Positions 45,088 through 56,235 of a stretch of DNA of 64,000 nucleotides are shown piece by piece. Source of the stretch: Undaria pinnatifida (lineage: Eukaryota; Sar; Phaeophyceae; Laminariales; Alariaceae); assembly GCA_012845835.1 (NCBI GenBank), contig JABAKD010000023.1, positions 5,934,137 to 5,998,136 of the forward strand, given 5' to 3'. Numbering within the stretch: the first letter of the stretch is position 1; every line of letters begins with the position of its first letter. The notes beneath the pieces are model-generated. The model had not been told where the DNA came from. It saw nothing but the letters and a program-made list of their open reading frames with translations, and did not search any database. The translations under genes and the position numbers were made by a program.

Positions 45088-45888
45088 ATGTTGCGAACAT
45101 CAGTGTCGACCAAATCCTTGATTTACATATTATATGTGACCTTAACCTCTTGATAACCCTCCCCCCCCCCGCCGCGCCTTTTTTTCCCCTCACTTCCTCT
45201 TGCCTAAACGCCCCACCTACTATCGAACAAACACTTCCACGCTCTGGATATCGCCTCGTTATGGTTTCAGAGCCGTCCATGCCGCTGCTGCAATGCCCAC
45301 CCACCCCCGCCCCCAACGCCCCCTGCTTCCCCACCACCCGCACCATCGCCTAGACCTAGCACCACGCGTATGGCAAACCCCTACATCTATGCGACCTAAA
45401 GCCCTCCCCCCCCCGCCCCCGCCCCCCCCCCGCCACACCCCCCCCCCCCCTCCCCCACAAGAAATATTTATAGTTTCCACGCACAAATAAACCTGCCCCA
45501 CCCGTCCCCTCCCCCCCCTTTCCCTCCTCCCGCCCCCCTTTTGATCAAAATCAGGCCCCCACGTCCTTAAAAACTCCGCCCTCCCCTCACATGATATTCG
45601 ACCTACGGGATTCACTTGATAAACGGACGCATTTCCTTCCACAGCTGTCAGATTTGGTCCCCTTCAGAAACGGGTTTAATAGTTTCCGCGCACAGACTGC
45701 CTAACATCCCCCTGTTGACCCTGATAGCTACACTGTAGTTGCAAGGGGAGTCGCCGACCTATATCCCTAGTGAGGACACACAACCCGTAATACGCGCGAT
45801 CGGAGTATCACACACAGCTTGCAAAGATGAGTTTCGACAAGAAAAATCGATCTTACAGCTGGAGTGTATTGTAATTTTTATAATATGT
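45088..45888. repeat. C-rich direct duplication, copy 2, with family R
   Basis: Same series of blocks as at 41.3-42.2 kb in direct orientation. The copies differ mainly in homopolymer length. Pro-rich plus-strand and Gly-rich minus-strand ORFs are products of the C runs. Confidence 0.65.
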
Positions 45889-46457
45889 TACTTATGTCAC
45901 TACTTTTTGTAGAGAGTTGATAGGACTGTATACCGGTCATGGGGAACGACCCCCGCAACTTTCAACTGTTAGGCACGGACGTCGTAGCTCAGAGCTGCGC
46001 TACACCTTGTCAGATAACTATGGAAGACGGAGCGATCATTGATATTTTGCAAGTTGGCTCTTGGTTCGATTGCCCTTTTCTCACTGCATTCCCGCGAGTC
46101 TTCACTCTGAGCTGACAGCACTCCAGACAGCATGCACGGTCGTCTGTTCTCACGATTACCGTGGGGTTCGTACGATGCAGGCAGCCCAACCGCTGTAGTT
46201 TGTAGCCTCAAGTTGGTTAGTTGTGGGAACAAATGAACTGTATGCCGTTGTTAAGTGGATACCCACGGTCGTGCGAGTTCAGTTTGAACATTTAATCATT
46301 TAACTTCTGCGCCTTCTTCGTATCGTGCGTTTTGAGGCGGGAAAGCGTACAATTTCCCAGACAAATTTTTATTTAGTTCGGATTTCGCATCTTCATATGG
46401 TTCCAGCACCTTTGTGTGACCACGGACTCCAGATGGTTTGCAAGAGTTAATGTGAGA

Positions 46458-46536
46458 CAGCAACAACAAAAACACCAACACCAACAAAAACAGCAACAAC
46501 AAAACAACAACAACAACCACAACAACAACAACAACC

Positions 46537-46579
<43 letters not shown>

Positions 46580-46596
46580 CCAACAACAACAACAAC
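46458..46596. repeat. CAA microsatellite
   Basis: Imperfect then nearly pure (CAA)n/(AAC)n. Read on the minus strand it extends an upstream ORF as poly-Leu. Confidence 0.85.
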
Positions 46597-46639
46597 TAAA
46601 AACATCGGCTTTACAACCGATTATTTGTTTGCGCTTTTT

Positions 46640-46846
46640 TTCTTTGGGCGAGCTTGGGCGTTGACAGTCCCGCCAACGGGTATCGAATGATCGTTCGCCC
46701 CTGAACACGACATCACACGACCATCCTTTTTCTCCTTCCACATCAATAAACAACCTGGACATCACGTCGTCAGCCGAATGCAACATAACTACGGAAGCAC
46801 CAACAACCAACCTATGTCCTAACACATTGAAGCGTTCACCGGCCAA
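46640..46846 (-). CDS. Exon-like coding fragment, unknown
   Basis: The minus strand reads ERFNVLGHRLVVGASVVMLH, ADDVMSRLFIDVEGEKGWSC, DVVFRGERSFDTRW: ordinary, non-repetitive protein-like sequence that runs into the CAA microsatellite. An upstream frame (GVGKQLVEGLSNHLVRAAGV, near 46.9 kb) may be its continuation after a frame change, suggesting a broken gene. Family not recognised. Confidence 0.3.
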
Positions 46847-47148
46847 GAAAATCCGACGTACACCCCAACCTGCTCACACCAGCCGCCCGTACCAAGTGGT
46901 TGGAGAGCCCTTCAACAAGCTGTTTCCCCACCCCCCTGGCAGCACGTTCTGTCACGGTTTTTCTTTCCCCACACCCCATGGCCGCATGTAGTGCAATTTT
47001 TTTTCCTGTTTGCCTTGCACGTCTCAGACCATGCCGGGCATGTGCGGAGCTGCAGGCGGGCGTCAGCCTGCCGCGGCGAAGCCCTTCTTCTCTATTTACA
47101 AGAGTATACATATTATTTAAAAAAAAAACACTTATTAATAGGCAAAGC

Positions 47149-47258
47149 TGCGAGATCGAAGATTTTGTCGAAACTCACCTTTGCAAGCTGTGTGTGATAC
47201 CCCGATCGCGCGTGTTACGGGTTTTGTGTCCTCATTAGACTAAGGATATAGGTAGGCG
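47149..47258. repeat. Family R interspersed repeat (plus, partial)
   Basis: GCTGCGAGATCGAAGATTTT, TTTGCAAGCTGTGTGTGATA, CGATCGCGCGTGTTACGGG, AGGATATAGGTAGGCGAC; preceded by an A-rich run. Confidence 0.65.
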
Positions 47259-47432
47259 ACGCAACTCTAATAACTAATCGCGGAGCATGTTCCTCGCCAG
47301 GCACGGGCCGCCAGATGCCTGCTGCTTGCTCAGTGCTGCCGTGTATCGACACACCACAACAACTGCTAATAGCACGGACTCGAGATAGTCGAGAGGTGTA
47401 GCTCAAGCCTGACGCGGCTGAGTGGTGATGGG

Positions 47433-47753
47433 GTGTACCAGCAGGCCGCTGCCACGATGGTGCTCTCTCGCCCGCATGGTGTTGTGGAGAATGCGTTGGC
47501 AATACTCGCACTCGCGCTCGTGGGCTATGCTGGTATCATGGACCGTGAGGAAAGGACAACTCGTGCATCATCGAATTTCCAGCGCGCCGTCACAGCAGCA
47601 GCAGCAGCAGCAGCAGCAGCGCCGTCCAAGCGTCGGGGGCCGGGCGTGCTCGGAGGGAAGCACGCCTGCGTGGTGGCGACGTGCGCTAAGCGCGGCAGCA
47701 GCAGCAGCATCATATGTATGACGAAAAAAAATGCGGCAGGCTCACAAAAGTGA
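47433..47753 (+). CDS. ORF with hydrophobic segment and poly-Ala (106 codons)
   Basis: ATG-initiated. A hydrophobic stretch (NALAILALALVGYAGI, about residues 20-35) could be a membrane segment or signal anchor. A (GCA)n run then encodes nine or so alanines, followed by a basic part. Composition is coding-like, and Ala runs are common in brown algal proteins. The antisense frame is also open. Function unknown. Confidence 0.3.
   Translation: MYQQAAATMVLSRPHGVVENALAILALALVGYAGIMDREERTTRASSNFQRAVTAAAAAAAAAPSKRRGPGVLGGKHACVVATCAKRGSSSSIICMTKKNAAGSQK
47592..47621. repeat. CAG/GCA microsatellite
   Basis: About ten perfect trinucleotide units inside a GC-rich stretch. Confidence 0.85.
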
Positions 47754-48179
47754 GAAAAGCAAGAACAGAAGCGGTATTGCCGGAGCTGGTGCGGTAGTGC
47801 TTGTTTTTGGTGCCGAGAAAGCGGATGCTGCCGCTGGCTGCCGCTGACTGCCGTTATCAATAGCTGTGCTACTGCTTGGTATGGTGGGACAGCGGCAGTG
47901 GCACTGTGGTGGTTATGCCACCACCGCCGTTGGTGGGCCGCCGTTGGTACTCGTATTTCGTACGATACGTTAAAAATGCGGCAGAGACCGCACGAATCTG
48001 CGGTTTGTACGACTTATCCATCCTTGCGCCATAGAGAAGCAGCGCTTTCGTTGATGCACCGAGAATAGCTTGAGAACGGTACGAAACCGTGGTTTTATAC
48101 GGTATATTTATACGGCTCACCGTAGTATAAACACGGTCTTCACGGATTTTCCTACGGGAAGTGGCCCCCCACCTTATCA

Positions 48180-48560
48180 AAAACGTTCAACGGGGAACCG
48201 CACCGAACCGCACCGTAGGATTTATCACAGCACCGAACCCCACCGGAAGATTTGCTATTAATAATGGATATGACAACCACACCGAACCGCACTGACTGAC
48301 TGTAGGACACATTCAACAACGAACCGTACCGCACCATTTACAATTTTGGAAACCCGCACCGAACCGCACTGTTTTCTTTTTGAATATTTCAAACCCGCAC
48401 CAAACCGCACTGTTGGATATATAACAGAACCGAGCTGCACCGTACGATTTACAATATCCGAAAACCCACCGAACGGCACCGTGAGATATCCGCATTTTCT
48501 TAAAACCGCACCGAACCGGACCGTAGGATTTCCTATTTGAAAAAACCGCACCGTGCACGG
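48180..48560. repeat. Minisatellite, 38-43 bp period, ten or so units
   Basis: Each unit carries ACCGCACCGAACCGCACCG followed by a T/A-rich spacer such as TAGGATTTACAAT; units start near 48194, 48229, 48272, 48315, 48352, 48392, 48425, 48462, 48502 and 48542. The CCGCACCGAA core is itself an internal repeat. Confidence 0.8.
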
Positions 48561-48719
48561 ACGGATAATCGCAAAGAACTCTGATATTCACATGGTCTTC
48601 AAGTTCCAACTTCCTCCCCCACCCAACCCCCCTGGCTAAAGGAAATCTGCCCCCCCCTCACCGGTCATATGGCTCTATACTGTATAGTCTATAATCAATA
48701 GTATGTAGCCTGGTGCATT

Positions 48720-49440
48720 CTACAGCCGTCAGGTTTTGTCCCCCTCATAAACGTGCGTAATTGTTTCTGTGCACAGATTGGTGAACATAACCCGTTGGTG
48801 TAGTGGCACTCCGAGTGGGGGATGCGTGGTTGGTCGGTGTTGGGAAGCGTGCTCCTCACGGGTTCCAGTGTCTTTATTGGTCTCTCCTTATATCTCGCTG
48901 GAGAGTCGTAGTGTAGTCTAAGCTTATAATTTTTTTTCTATACATTGAACTCCAAAAGACAGCCGAAAGAAGACAAGACAGGGTAGGGCAGGGTTGAGAA
49001 GGTAGAGCAGGTCGTGATATGTGGGGCGTCTTGCTTGTCCCATTATCGGCACCTACATTATCGCCCACCTATGATAGCCGTGACGTGAATGTGACGTCTA
49101 ATGTCACGTGGTTTCACCTCAACCATGACATGGTTTCACGTCAAATCTATCAACTATCCTTCTACGGAGGGCCCTTTATTACAGTGACCCTGGGCAAAAG
49201 CAAGTTCGTAGGGGAGTCATAAGATCTACGTATGTCCTTAATGTAGACGCACGCTCAATAACGCGCGCGATCGGACAATCACACACAGCGCTTGCCAATA
49301 TGAACCTTGACGAGCTCTTCGATCTCACCGGGCCGATCTTACGGCGGCTGCCCGCGATCGGAAAATCGACACACAACTTGCAAATATGAGTCTTGACGAA
49401 CTCTTCGACCTCACCAGGTCGGTCTCACGGCGGCTGCGTG
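48720..49440. repeat. Diverged family R copies, two in tandem
   Basis: After a diverged 5' piece (CAGGTTTTGTCCCCCTCATA), two direct units share GCGATCGGAxAATCxACACAC, TTGCxAATATGA and GACGAxCTCTTCGA. Confidence 0.55.
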
Positions 49441-49845
49441 CAGCAGCTGTTGCAAGTAGTGGTGAATATCATGTGATCTCGTGTGCATCTTGAATTTTGA
49501 ACGAAAAATGCAAGTCGTACTGGATGCTCGTGCGAGTCGTGCTGCCATTTTTGTTTTCAATATCATATAGAGCTTGTATAGAGTGGTGTTTTTGCGTCGA
49601 ATCGTCAGGGGAACGAGATCGGAAATGAACTCAACTGCAGGGGCTACGACACCTATCGTGTGCCTACAGAGTTTATGACGAAAACCACTGCACAACAAAT
49701 GTTTAAACCCATGAAACATTTTTGACGTGATATGTACCTGGTATGCAAGTATGGTTTGGGGGTCCAGAGAAAATGAATCGAAAAATATCAAAAGAGTTTT
49801 CCCCATGCCCCGCGTGCGCAGGGTCTTGGAGAGTCTCGGTTTCAT
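49411..49845 (-). CDS. ORF of unknown function (144 codons)
   Basis: ATG-initiated frame (MKPRLSKTLRTRGMGKTLLI...) with a basic, hydrophobic composition; its 3' end overlaps a family R repeat. No domain recognised and no splice evidence. Probably chance. Confidence 0.2.
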   Translation of the reverse strand: MKPRLSKTLRTRGMGKTLLIFFDSFSLDPQTILAYQVHITSKMFHGFKHLLCSGFRHKLCRHTIGVVAPAVEFISDLVPLTIRRKNTTLYKLYMILKTKMAARLARASSTTCIFRSKFKMHTRSHDIHHYLQQLLHAAAVRPTW

Positions 49846-50029
49846 GAACTGGCTGTGAACGAAACAGGGAGTAGGTTTCCAAGGTACAGGTGATCGTACT
49901 TCTGCGGTTGATCGCGCGGAGTCCTTATGAACAACGTGCTTTCATGATTTTACATATACCAGGTAGTAGTAATAGATAGATGCTGGCCGAAGAACGGCGT
50001 GTGTGGGCAAAGCAATTTAAAGCTGTATA

Positions 50030-50145
50030 TAAGCCGGTCGCTCCGGTGTCGTGTAAGGTTATCCTCAAGCCTGGTATGATCACACGAGGTACTAGGTCAA
50101 TTTCTGAGACCAAGTCCCCCCAGTGCATACTCGTGTGAAAATCGT
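50030..50145 (+). repeat. tRNA-like module S2, solitary copy
   Basis: GGTCGCTCCGGTGTCGTGTA followed by GGTTATCCTCAAGCCTGGTA, AGGTCAATTTC and CATACTCGTGTG: the S2 module outside the composite repeat and without its S1 partner. Confidence 0.5.
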
Positions 50146-50784
50146 AGGGACGTTTTCTTGAGCACAAATAAACTAGCGTAAAGCGCGAGGAGGGCGTGTG
50201 TTTGTGAATTTGCCTTACTCGATGAAAAATCGACGAGCAGTGAGCGAACCCTATGCGCGATAGAAATTGAAGGCAAGAACCGGGGGGAAGAAGGGACGAC
50301 ACCGCCTGTGACCACTCCTTGTCGAGAAAAAAGCTGGAAAGTAGAAGTGTGAACGAAAAAAACCATATAACAATAGCATGACCCCCTAGTTAATGTACTC
50401 CTGCTCGTAGAATACCGATGTACCTGGTACAAGATCTCAACCTGACTGACCAGAAGCCTAAGCCTTAACCTAGCCCCGAGATCACAGGAAGTGGGATCAT
50501 GGTGGACACTGTCCAAACAATGTACAAGAACACCGTGGGTTGTGGGGTTACGGTTTATATACACCCCTACTGCCTAGGAGTGTGTACAACTTTTTCAATG
50601 TGATGAGCTTCGTCGCAGTGAGTAAGGGGTTGAACACGCTACTCGGGGGATCACGATGTGGACGCTGCCAGTGACGACACCACTTACTTGTTGCATGATC
50701 TTTCCTCGTGCACTTCCGTTTATTATTTGGTTTCGTAGTGTTTAGACTACAGGTCTAAACGTTGTATCAGAAAATATTGAAAAA

Positions 50785-51010
50785 AATACACTACAGCTAT
50801 GAGATCGAAGCTACGTATGGGCGGAACTAATCTATGCAAACATTGTGTGATGCTCCGATCACGCGTAGTGCTGGGTTAGTGTCCTCGCTTGGGATATAGG
50901 TCGGCGAATCCCCTTATAACTAGTTTTTACCAGCAGGGTGAACAGAGCGATGCTACACGTAGTCAATCTGCCCACGAAAATTTAAAAACTCGTCTTTGAG
51001 AGTGACAAAA
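50785..51010. repeat. Family R interspersed repeat (plus)
   Basis: ACACTACAGCTATGAGATCG, CAAACATTGTGTGATGCTCC, GGTCGGCGAATCCCCTTATA and CAGGGTGAACAG. More diverged than the 40-45 kb copies, with an insertion after GATCGAAG. Confidence 0.6.
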
Positions 51011-51469
51011 ACTGGCGGTTATCGAATGCACCGGTAAATCAAGTGTCAATCCAGGGTCTATCCTGTAGATATCTATGGTATCCGCGTGTTCCCGCAGAAC
51101 CTGCCCAAATAAAACCTTTCCGGTCTCATTTTTCTGCGGGAGCAGGCGGTTGCCAGGTATTCGGTCGCATACTGGGTCGTTTTGGGCACACGAGATACCT
51201 TCGATGGTACCTCTGTCCCATGCCAAAACGGCCGTGGCCGGGCCCCGGGGTGATCCAAAAGGGGTGTGGCGCAAGCACAGGAGAACAGTGCCGTATGCAA
51301 CAGCTTACGATACAGATAGATGTCGTATCTGACACTTCCCTCTTTTTGCCCGTGGACCTTACGGGTTTATCGAGACGATGGTTGACGCACACTGTGTACG
51401 AGACGAAGGAGGGTTCAGCCTACATTGGTTGGTTGCGTTCCGTTGGGTTGGGTTGGGCTTAGGATGTAC

Positions 51470-53780
51470 TCTAGACTATATAATTTAAAAAGTATGTCAA
51501 AATATTTCCTCGAAATAGCGATAAGTTACCCTTTTTTGTTCCCTAAGGTATACTTCCATCCCAGTGACTTGAAGCCTGTGCTATGACCATGGACTTGGTT
51601 ATGCGAGTAAAGCAAGAACTACAACGACGACGACGACGACGTCCTACAACACTTTAACGCTTTTCGCATACACGCACGTGTAGACTTGTCACATACTGGT
51701 ACCTGATGCTTGGTTAGGCTACCTTGTGTTTACTTTATACTGGCATACTTATGCGTTGCATTTTGGTTGTTATTCATGCCCGACTACCTTACTCAGCTCG
51801 ACATGCATTGATTGGGAGGCGACGACGAAAGTGTGCATACCTGGTACGTATTGCTTGTAGTACTCTAGGTCGATTTAGTCCGCACAAACTTTCTGTTTTC
51901 GTGTGATCTTTTTCTTTTCTTTGGATACCTTGGATACTTCCTGTATTTTCCATGTGGAGTCGAAGACGATGTGGGCAGTAGATGTCGCGTGCGAGTCTAT
52001 AATGCTTGTGTTAGTGGTGCTCAAGATCATTGCCTTAGCGTTTATTTAGCAGATGGTCGCCTGACTGGTGCCCATTCCATCTACAATACCATACATACCA
52101 TGTACTGGCAAAAGACAACAAAACAGCATTATTGAACATTGGAATGGAAAGGAAAAACAGTCCCTCGCACCCACCTGGTAAGCTGCAAGACGCGGTCCTG
52201 AGTTTTTTCGGGTAATCAGCTGGATCAGGTTGTCGGGCAGTACGCGTGGTTCCTACCACCGCTCCTCACTCCACGAGTATGCCGGCGTGCGTTGGTTCCA
52301 CGTACGATGAAGCCGAAAATTTGTATATAGTAGGCAGTGCGGTGGGCGAAACGTATTCATGTGTAGGTTCGTTCCTGCAAGATTGATCGATGCATTCTGG
52401 GACGATTTCGAAAACCGTTTCTCCAACTTCACGATGCAGCCAGAGGTGCAGTCTATGTATTGTTCCTGTAAAAATCTCTTGATGGCTTCCTTCGATGTAC
52501 GCCTAGAACCCTCTAAACTGACCGCCCCATTAGTACTGGCGACGACACAGCCGTATAGCCTCAGGGACCTGTGTGACTCAACTTTCCAATATTAGCGATC
52601 ACAGAAGTATCCACCTTTCCTCGCTCGTTTCCTACGTCCAACTGTTTCGACGGTAGCCTTTCGTGCTGCTGCTGTTTTGAAAGCCTCATGGTTGACTCAC
52701 GTTTGATCATTTTAATTTTTCCTATGCAGACAGGTGGATATTTTACTCAATACTGCTGTACATATTAAGCAAAAGGCTGTAATATTTGGGGAGGAGCTCC
52801 TCATTTCCTAGGAATTTCCGTGGGCCGGGTGCTATTCTTTGGACGGTGGTGCGTCGTGGCACGGCGCAGCATCTAGCCGGCGAAAACACAGCATCCACGC
52901 GGGCCGTATCAACCTAGGGCCTTTGAAAATGGCAGCCAGCCGGGCTTCAAGCTCTTTTCTGCTGTGCTAGTAATTATTCTGTGTACGTGTGTGTGATTGG
53001 TCCCCAGCGAGAGATCCCACCACGACAACATTTTCACGTCGAATGTAACCATCAATCACGCACCATCGGACCTCGTACCAAGTACAAGGTACAAGGTTCC
53101 CGTTCGGGATGGTTTTTCTTTATACCTCTCGGGCTCGCAAGTCGAAAAAAGGGAGCAGGGGCGTTCAAATGACTGACGTGTTTGAGCTCGCACCTCGCTT
53201 TTGGTGCTCGTGTACGCTTCGTACTATTGGTATACATGATACAAGGGCTTCGCTCGCAGGCGGCTGGACGCCGCCCGCTACGCTCGCGGAAGGGGGAATG
53301 GGCATTCAGTAAAAAGGCGGAAAAGAAGCACAAATGGCGCAACTGGCGACTTGAAAATGCCAAGAAGTCGATATATAGTACAACGGTACAGGATGGAGAC
53401 AATTATGATTATGAGTTTGTTATCATCATCCATTCGCCCAGTCTATGATGGGCACGTCGGAAGACTTGCTTGGCATATCCTTCCACCTCTCAGGTAGCAC
53501 CTGTACACTTATTAATAGCTCTCTCTAAGTCAATCATCAATAACAAATTATCGCAGTGCATAAACACCAGGCACGCGCTTGTCAAGGATAGAGACAGGAA
53601 AACTAGTAAAGGAGCGCAGTGCCAAAAAAAAATGCTGGAAGCAGGAACTTGAACGCACACACCGCAAACATGTGAAGTACATTTGTATTCCTGAAGGACG
53701 AAGAGCACGCATTTAGGCATAGTTCTCAAGAAACGATGCTGGTATATATAAACCACAACTTAACGTTCTATAAAGAACGT
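51470..53780. other. No convincing gene; short (ACG)n run
   Basis: Contains a short (ACG)n run at 51621-51641. Scattered ORFs up to 116 codons lack recognisable domains. The stretch lies downstream of the candidate gene that ends at 53785. Confidence 0.35.
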
Positions 53781-53784
53781 GCTG

Positions 53785-55022
53785 TCAACATTGCTTCCGA
53801 AGGAGCATGCAGGCTTGCTTGGACTCTTCCTCCTCAGCGGAGGTACCCAGCACCTTGCACTCTTGTTTTTTGTCGATGATCTTGTGGATCTGTCCACAAA
53901 CGTTGAAGCATAGCGGGAGGACGTCGATAAGTATGTGTAAAAAGGTATTCGTACTTCTCTCCAGCAGACGTTGTAACCATCCAAACTAATGGAGCTCCTT
54001 TCGTTGTTAGTAATTGTTGTGGTATTGTTGTACTTGCTCTTGGTACTTGGAATAAGAGCCGCACTTCATAGACTATATCCGCACGCAATCCCATAGTCTT
54101 GAGCAAGTGTTAAGGACTTAGTGGGGTATTAGTCCGTTTGACCACTTGCAAAAGGTTAACCAATAGCTTACCCAAACTAAGCCTTATCGCCATAGTACCT
54201 TTTTTGTGGTTGGTTTACCGTAGAGCCTTTCCTGCCCCCCCCCGCCACACCGGCGGCATGCGGCATGTTCTAGAGCCTTTTCTGCCCCCCCCGCCACGCC
54301 GGCGGCATACGGCAGGTTTTTGATGGGTGACTATTGCCTTGCTGTAGGGTCTGCTTTTCTTTCTACTGCTCTTCTTCGCGTGTTCCTGGCTCCGTAGCCA
54401 GACGGTTAGAGGTGTGGGAGTGGGTTTTGAGGAGCCGCATCTTCGACTCATGGTCTAGTTCGTAGAACCGGAGTTTCCCCGAATCTCCCATATTTCTGCA
54501 TATGCGACTCATCAGGGTGGGCTAGTGTTAAGATACGGCCTCGAAAGGCCTGTAGGTATCCGAATTTGAGATCATTTGGATGGGTTTCGTATGATAAGGT
54601 TGGCGGTTCATATTCGGGGAAGTTAGGAATTAGATCGGAGGCACGCGCCTCCGATCTCAGAAGCTATCCCGGGCTCTGGTGGAAACGAATAAAGCTACAT
54701 CTCTACGAAGGAACAAAAGTGAGTACTCTCCGAAGACCTGCTCAATTGGCAGACCTGCAGGGGGCACTCTGTGTCCCCACCTATTAATTTAACACAAGAG
54801 ACATGGATGTCTCGACTCGTGACACACAGGACGCAAGATAAGAGAAGAACGTACCTCGATGTCGAACGCCCTCGTGGCACCGTGGGAATGGAATGCGGGA
54901 TGTATATCGAGCAAGTGGTCACTTGCCTTCTTCAGGAGGTCACCGACCTTGATGTCGCCGGTGCACTTTGTGTTTATGTCCTCGCCGACTTTGCGGCCCT
55001 CGGCGGCTGCTTCGCAGGGCTT
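53785..55022 (-). CDS. Last two exons of an unrecognised gene (tentative)
   Basis: Exon 55022-54855 (56 codons, phase 0) reads KPCEAAAEGRKVGEDINTKC, TGDIKVGDLLKKASDHLLDI, HPAFHSHGATRAFDIE between acceptor TTTGCAG|AAG and donor GAG|GTACGT. Exon 53958-53785 starts after CTGGAG, keeps phase 0 and reads FLHILIDVLPLCFNVCGQIH, KIIDKKQECKVLGTSAEEEE, then SKQACMLLRKQC and a stop. Six or so cysteines and amphipathic helices suggest a small, possibly disulfide-bonded protein. The 0.9-kb intron holds repeats D and E. Upstream exons were not found. Family not recognised. Confidence 0.4.
54125..54187. repeat. Short direct repeat E, copy 2
   Basis: About 60 bp nearly identical to 25074-25132, from GTATTAGTCCGTTTGACC to AGCTTACCCAAACTAAGCC. 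Confidence 0.65.
54221..54319. repeat. 50-bp tandem duplication, C-rich
   Basis: Two units starting TAGAGCCTTT and containing CTGCCCCCCC and CCGGCGGCAT, exactly 50 bp apart. Confidence 0.7.
54530..54785. repeat. Repeat D, copy 2 with tRNA-like head
   Basis: Carries GGCCTCGAAAGGCCTGTAG, ATCGGAGGCACGCGCCTCC and CCTGCTCAATTGGCAGACC in the order expected for the inverted counterpart of the 25-kb block. The tRNA-like half stops at CTGTGTCCCC and lacks the T-arm. Confidence 0.6.
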
Positions 55023-55479
55023 CTGCAAACGACAACAACGGACGCGAATACCTTGCGTTCAGTGAATGTTCAATATAGTAAGGCCACGTCGCTGTCGTCG
55101 ATTTCCAAAGTTTGAAAGGAAGTCGTACAATTTAACACTGTTGTAATGAAAGCGGTCGTTTATGGGCAAAGCCCTGCCTGGTACCACAACGTTGCTAACA
55201 CCTATGAAACCACCACTGGGACAGGAACGAACGGGATTCACAGTCGCGACTGGTAAGCGTAAGCCCCGGTATACTGCTATACAACGCCTACCGGCGGAAT
55301 ACCGACAACGAAGGGTAAGAGACAGTACCTGCTGTATATATTGTTCGGTACTACTCTATTACTGCTGCTATCAACACTATTACGACCGACGTGTACTGCG
55401 ATTCCTGAAGAGGTTGCGCACCCTACTTGTACTCGTTAATACAAAGAGTTTATGTGGTTGTGTATGAAAAATGAGTAAC

Positions 55480-56235
55480 AGTAGTAGTACACCGCGTCAC
55501 TACATGAACAACTTGCTAACCCCAATCACGGGACTGCTCTCCAGCATCACCCAGGTTAACTTTAGCTTCTGTTTACTGCTATATATCAACCTCCAGAGTG
55601 TACTGCGACTGGTGCTGATGGTATCATGCTGCTGTGTTATTTATCACTGCATGGACCATTTTTACAACCCTGGCTGACCCGCGTGATGAGACTTGTTGCC
55701 CGTTTTCATTGCGTCTTACATGTATAGATACCACGTAGTCGTAGTCGTACATCCGAAACGTGTGTTTATTATAAAAAATGAAAATACACTCCAGCTGTGA
55801 GATCGAAGATTTCGTCGAAACTCATCTTTGCAAGCTATGTGTGATACTCCGATCGCGCGCATTACGAGTTGTGTGTCCTCATTAAGGATATAGGTGTTTT
55901 TATCACAGCACAAAGCGTCACTGCATGGACCACTTGTTCAACCCCCGCTTACCCCGATGGCGGGACTGCCCCGTACTCGTAGATGTACGTACATGAAGTG
56001 TGTTTAGCTATACGTATGAAAAATAAATTGCACCACACAGCGTCACTGCATACGTCTAGACCCGAGTACATGTACAATTCCCGCTTATACCCCGATGACG
56101 GGACTGCCCCGTACATGTACTCGTACATGCAAAAAGTGTGTTTGTATGCATGAAAAAGAAATCACAGCACAGTGTCACTGCGTAGACAACTAGTACAACA
56201 TGCTTACCCCGACGACGGGATTGCCCTCCGTGACC
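55480..56235. repeat. Tandem repeat of about 130 bp, interrupted by family R
   Basis: Units built on GCGTCACTGCATGGACCACT, CCCCGATGACGGGACTGC and GAAGTGTGTTT start near 55490, 55645, 55913, 56040 and 56173. A plus-orientation family R copy (55787-55896) interrupts the array. Confidence 0.6.

Noticed and set aside
51043-51462. 139-codon plus-strand ORF
   Set aside because: Both strands are open over the same stretch and neither product resembles a family; likely chance in GC-rich sequence.
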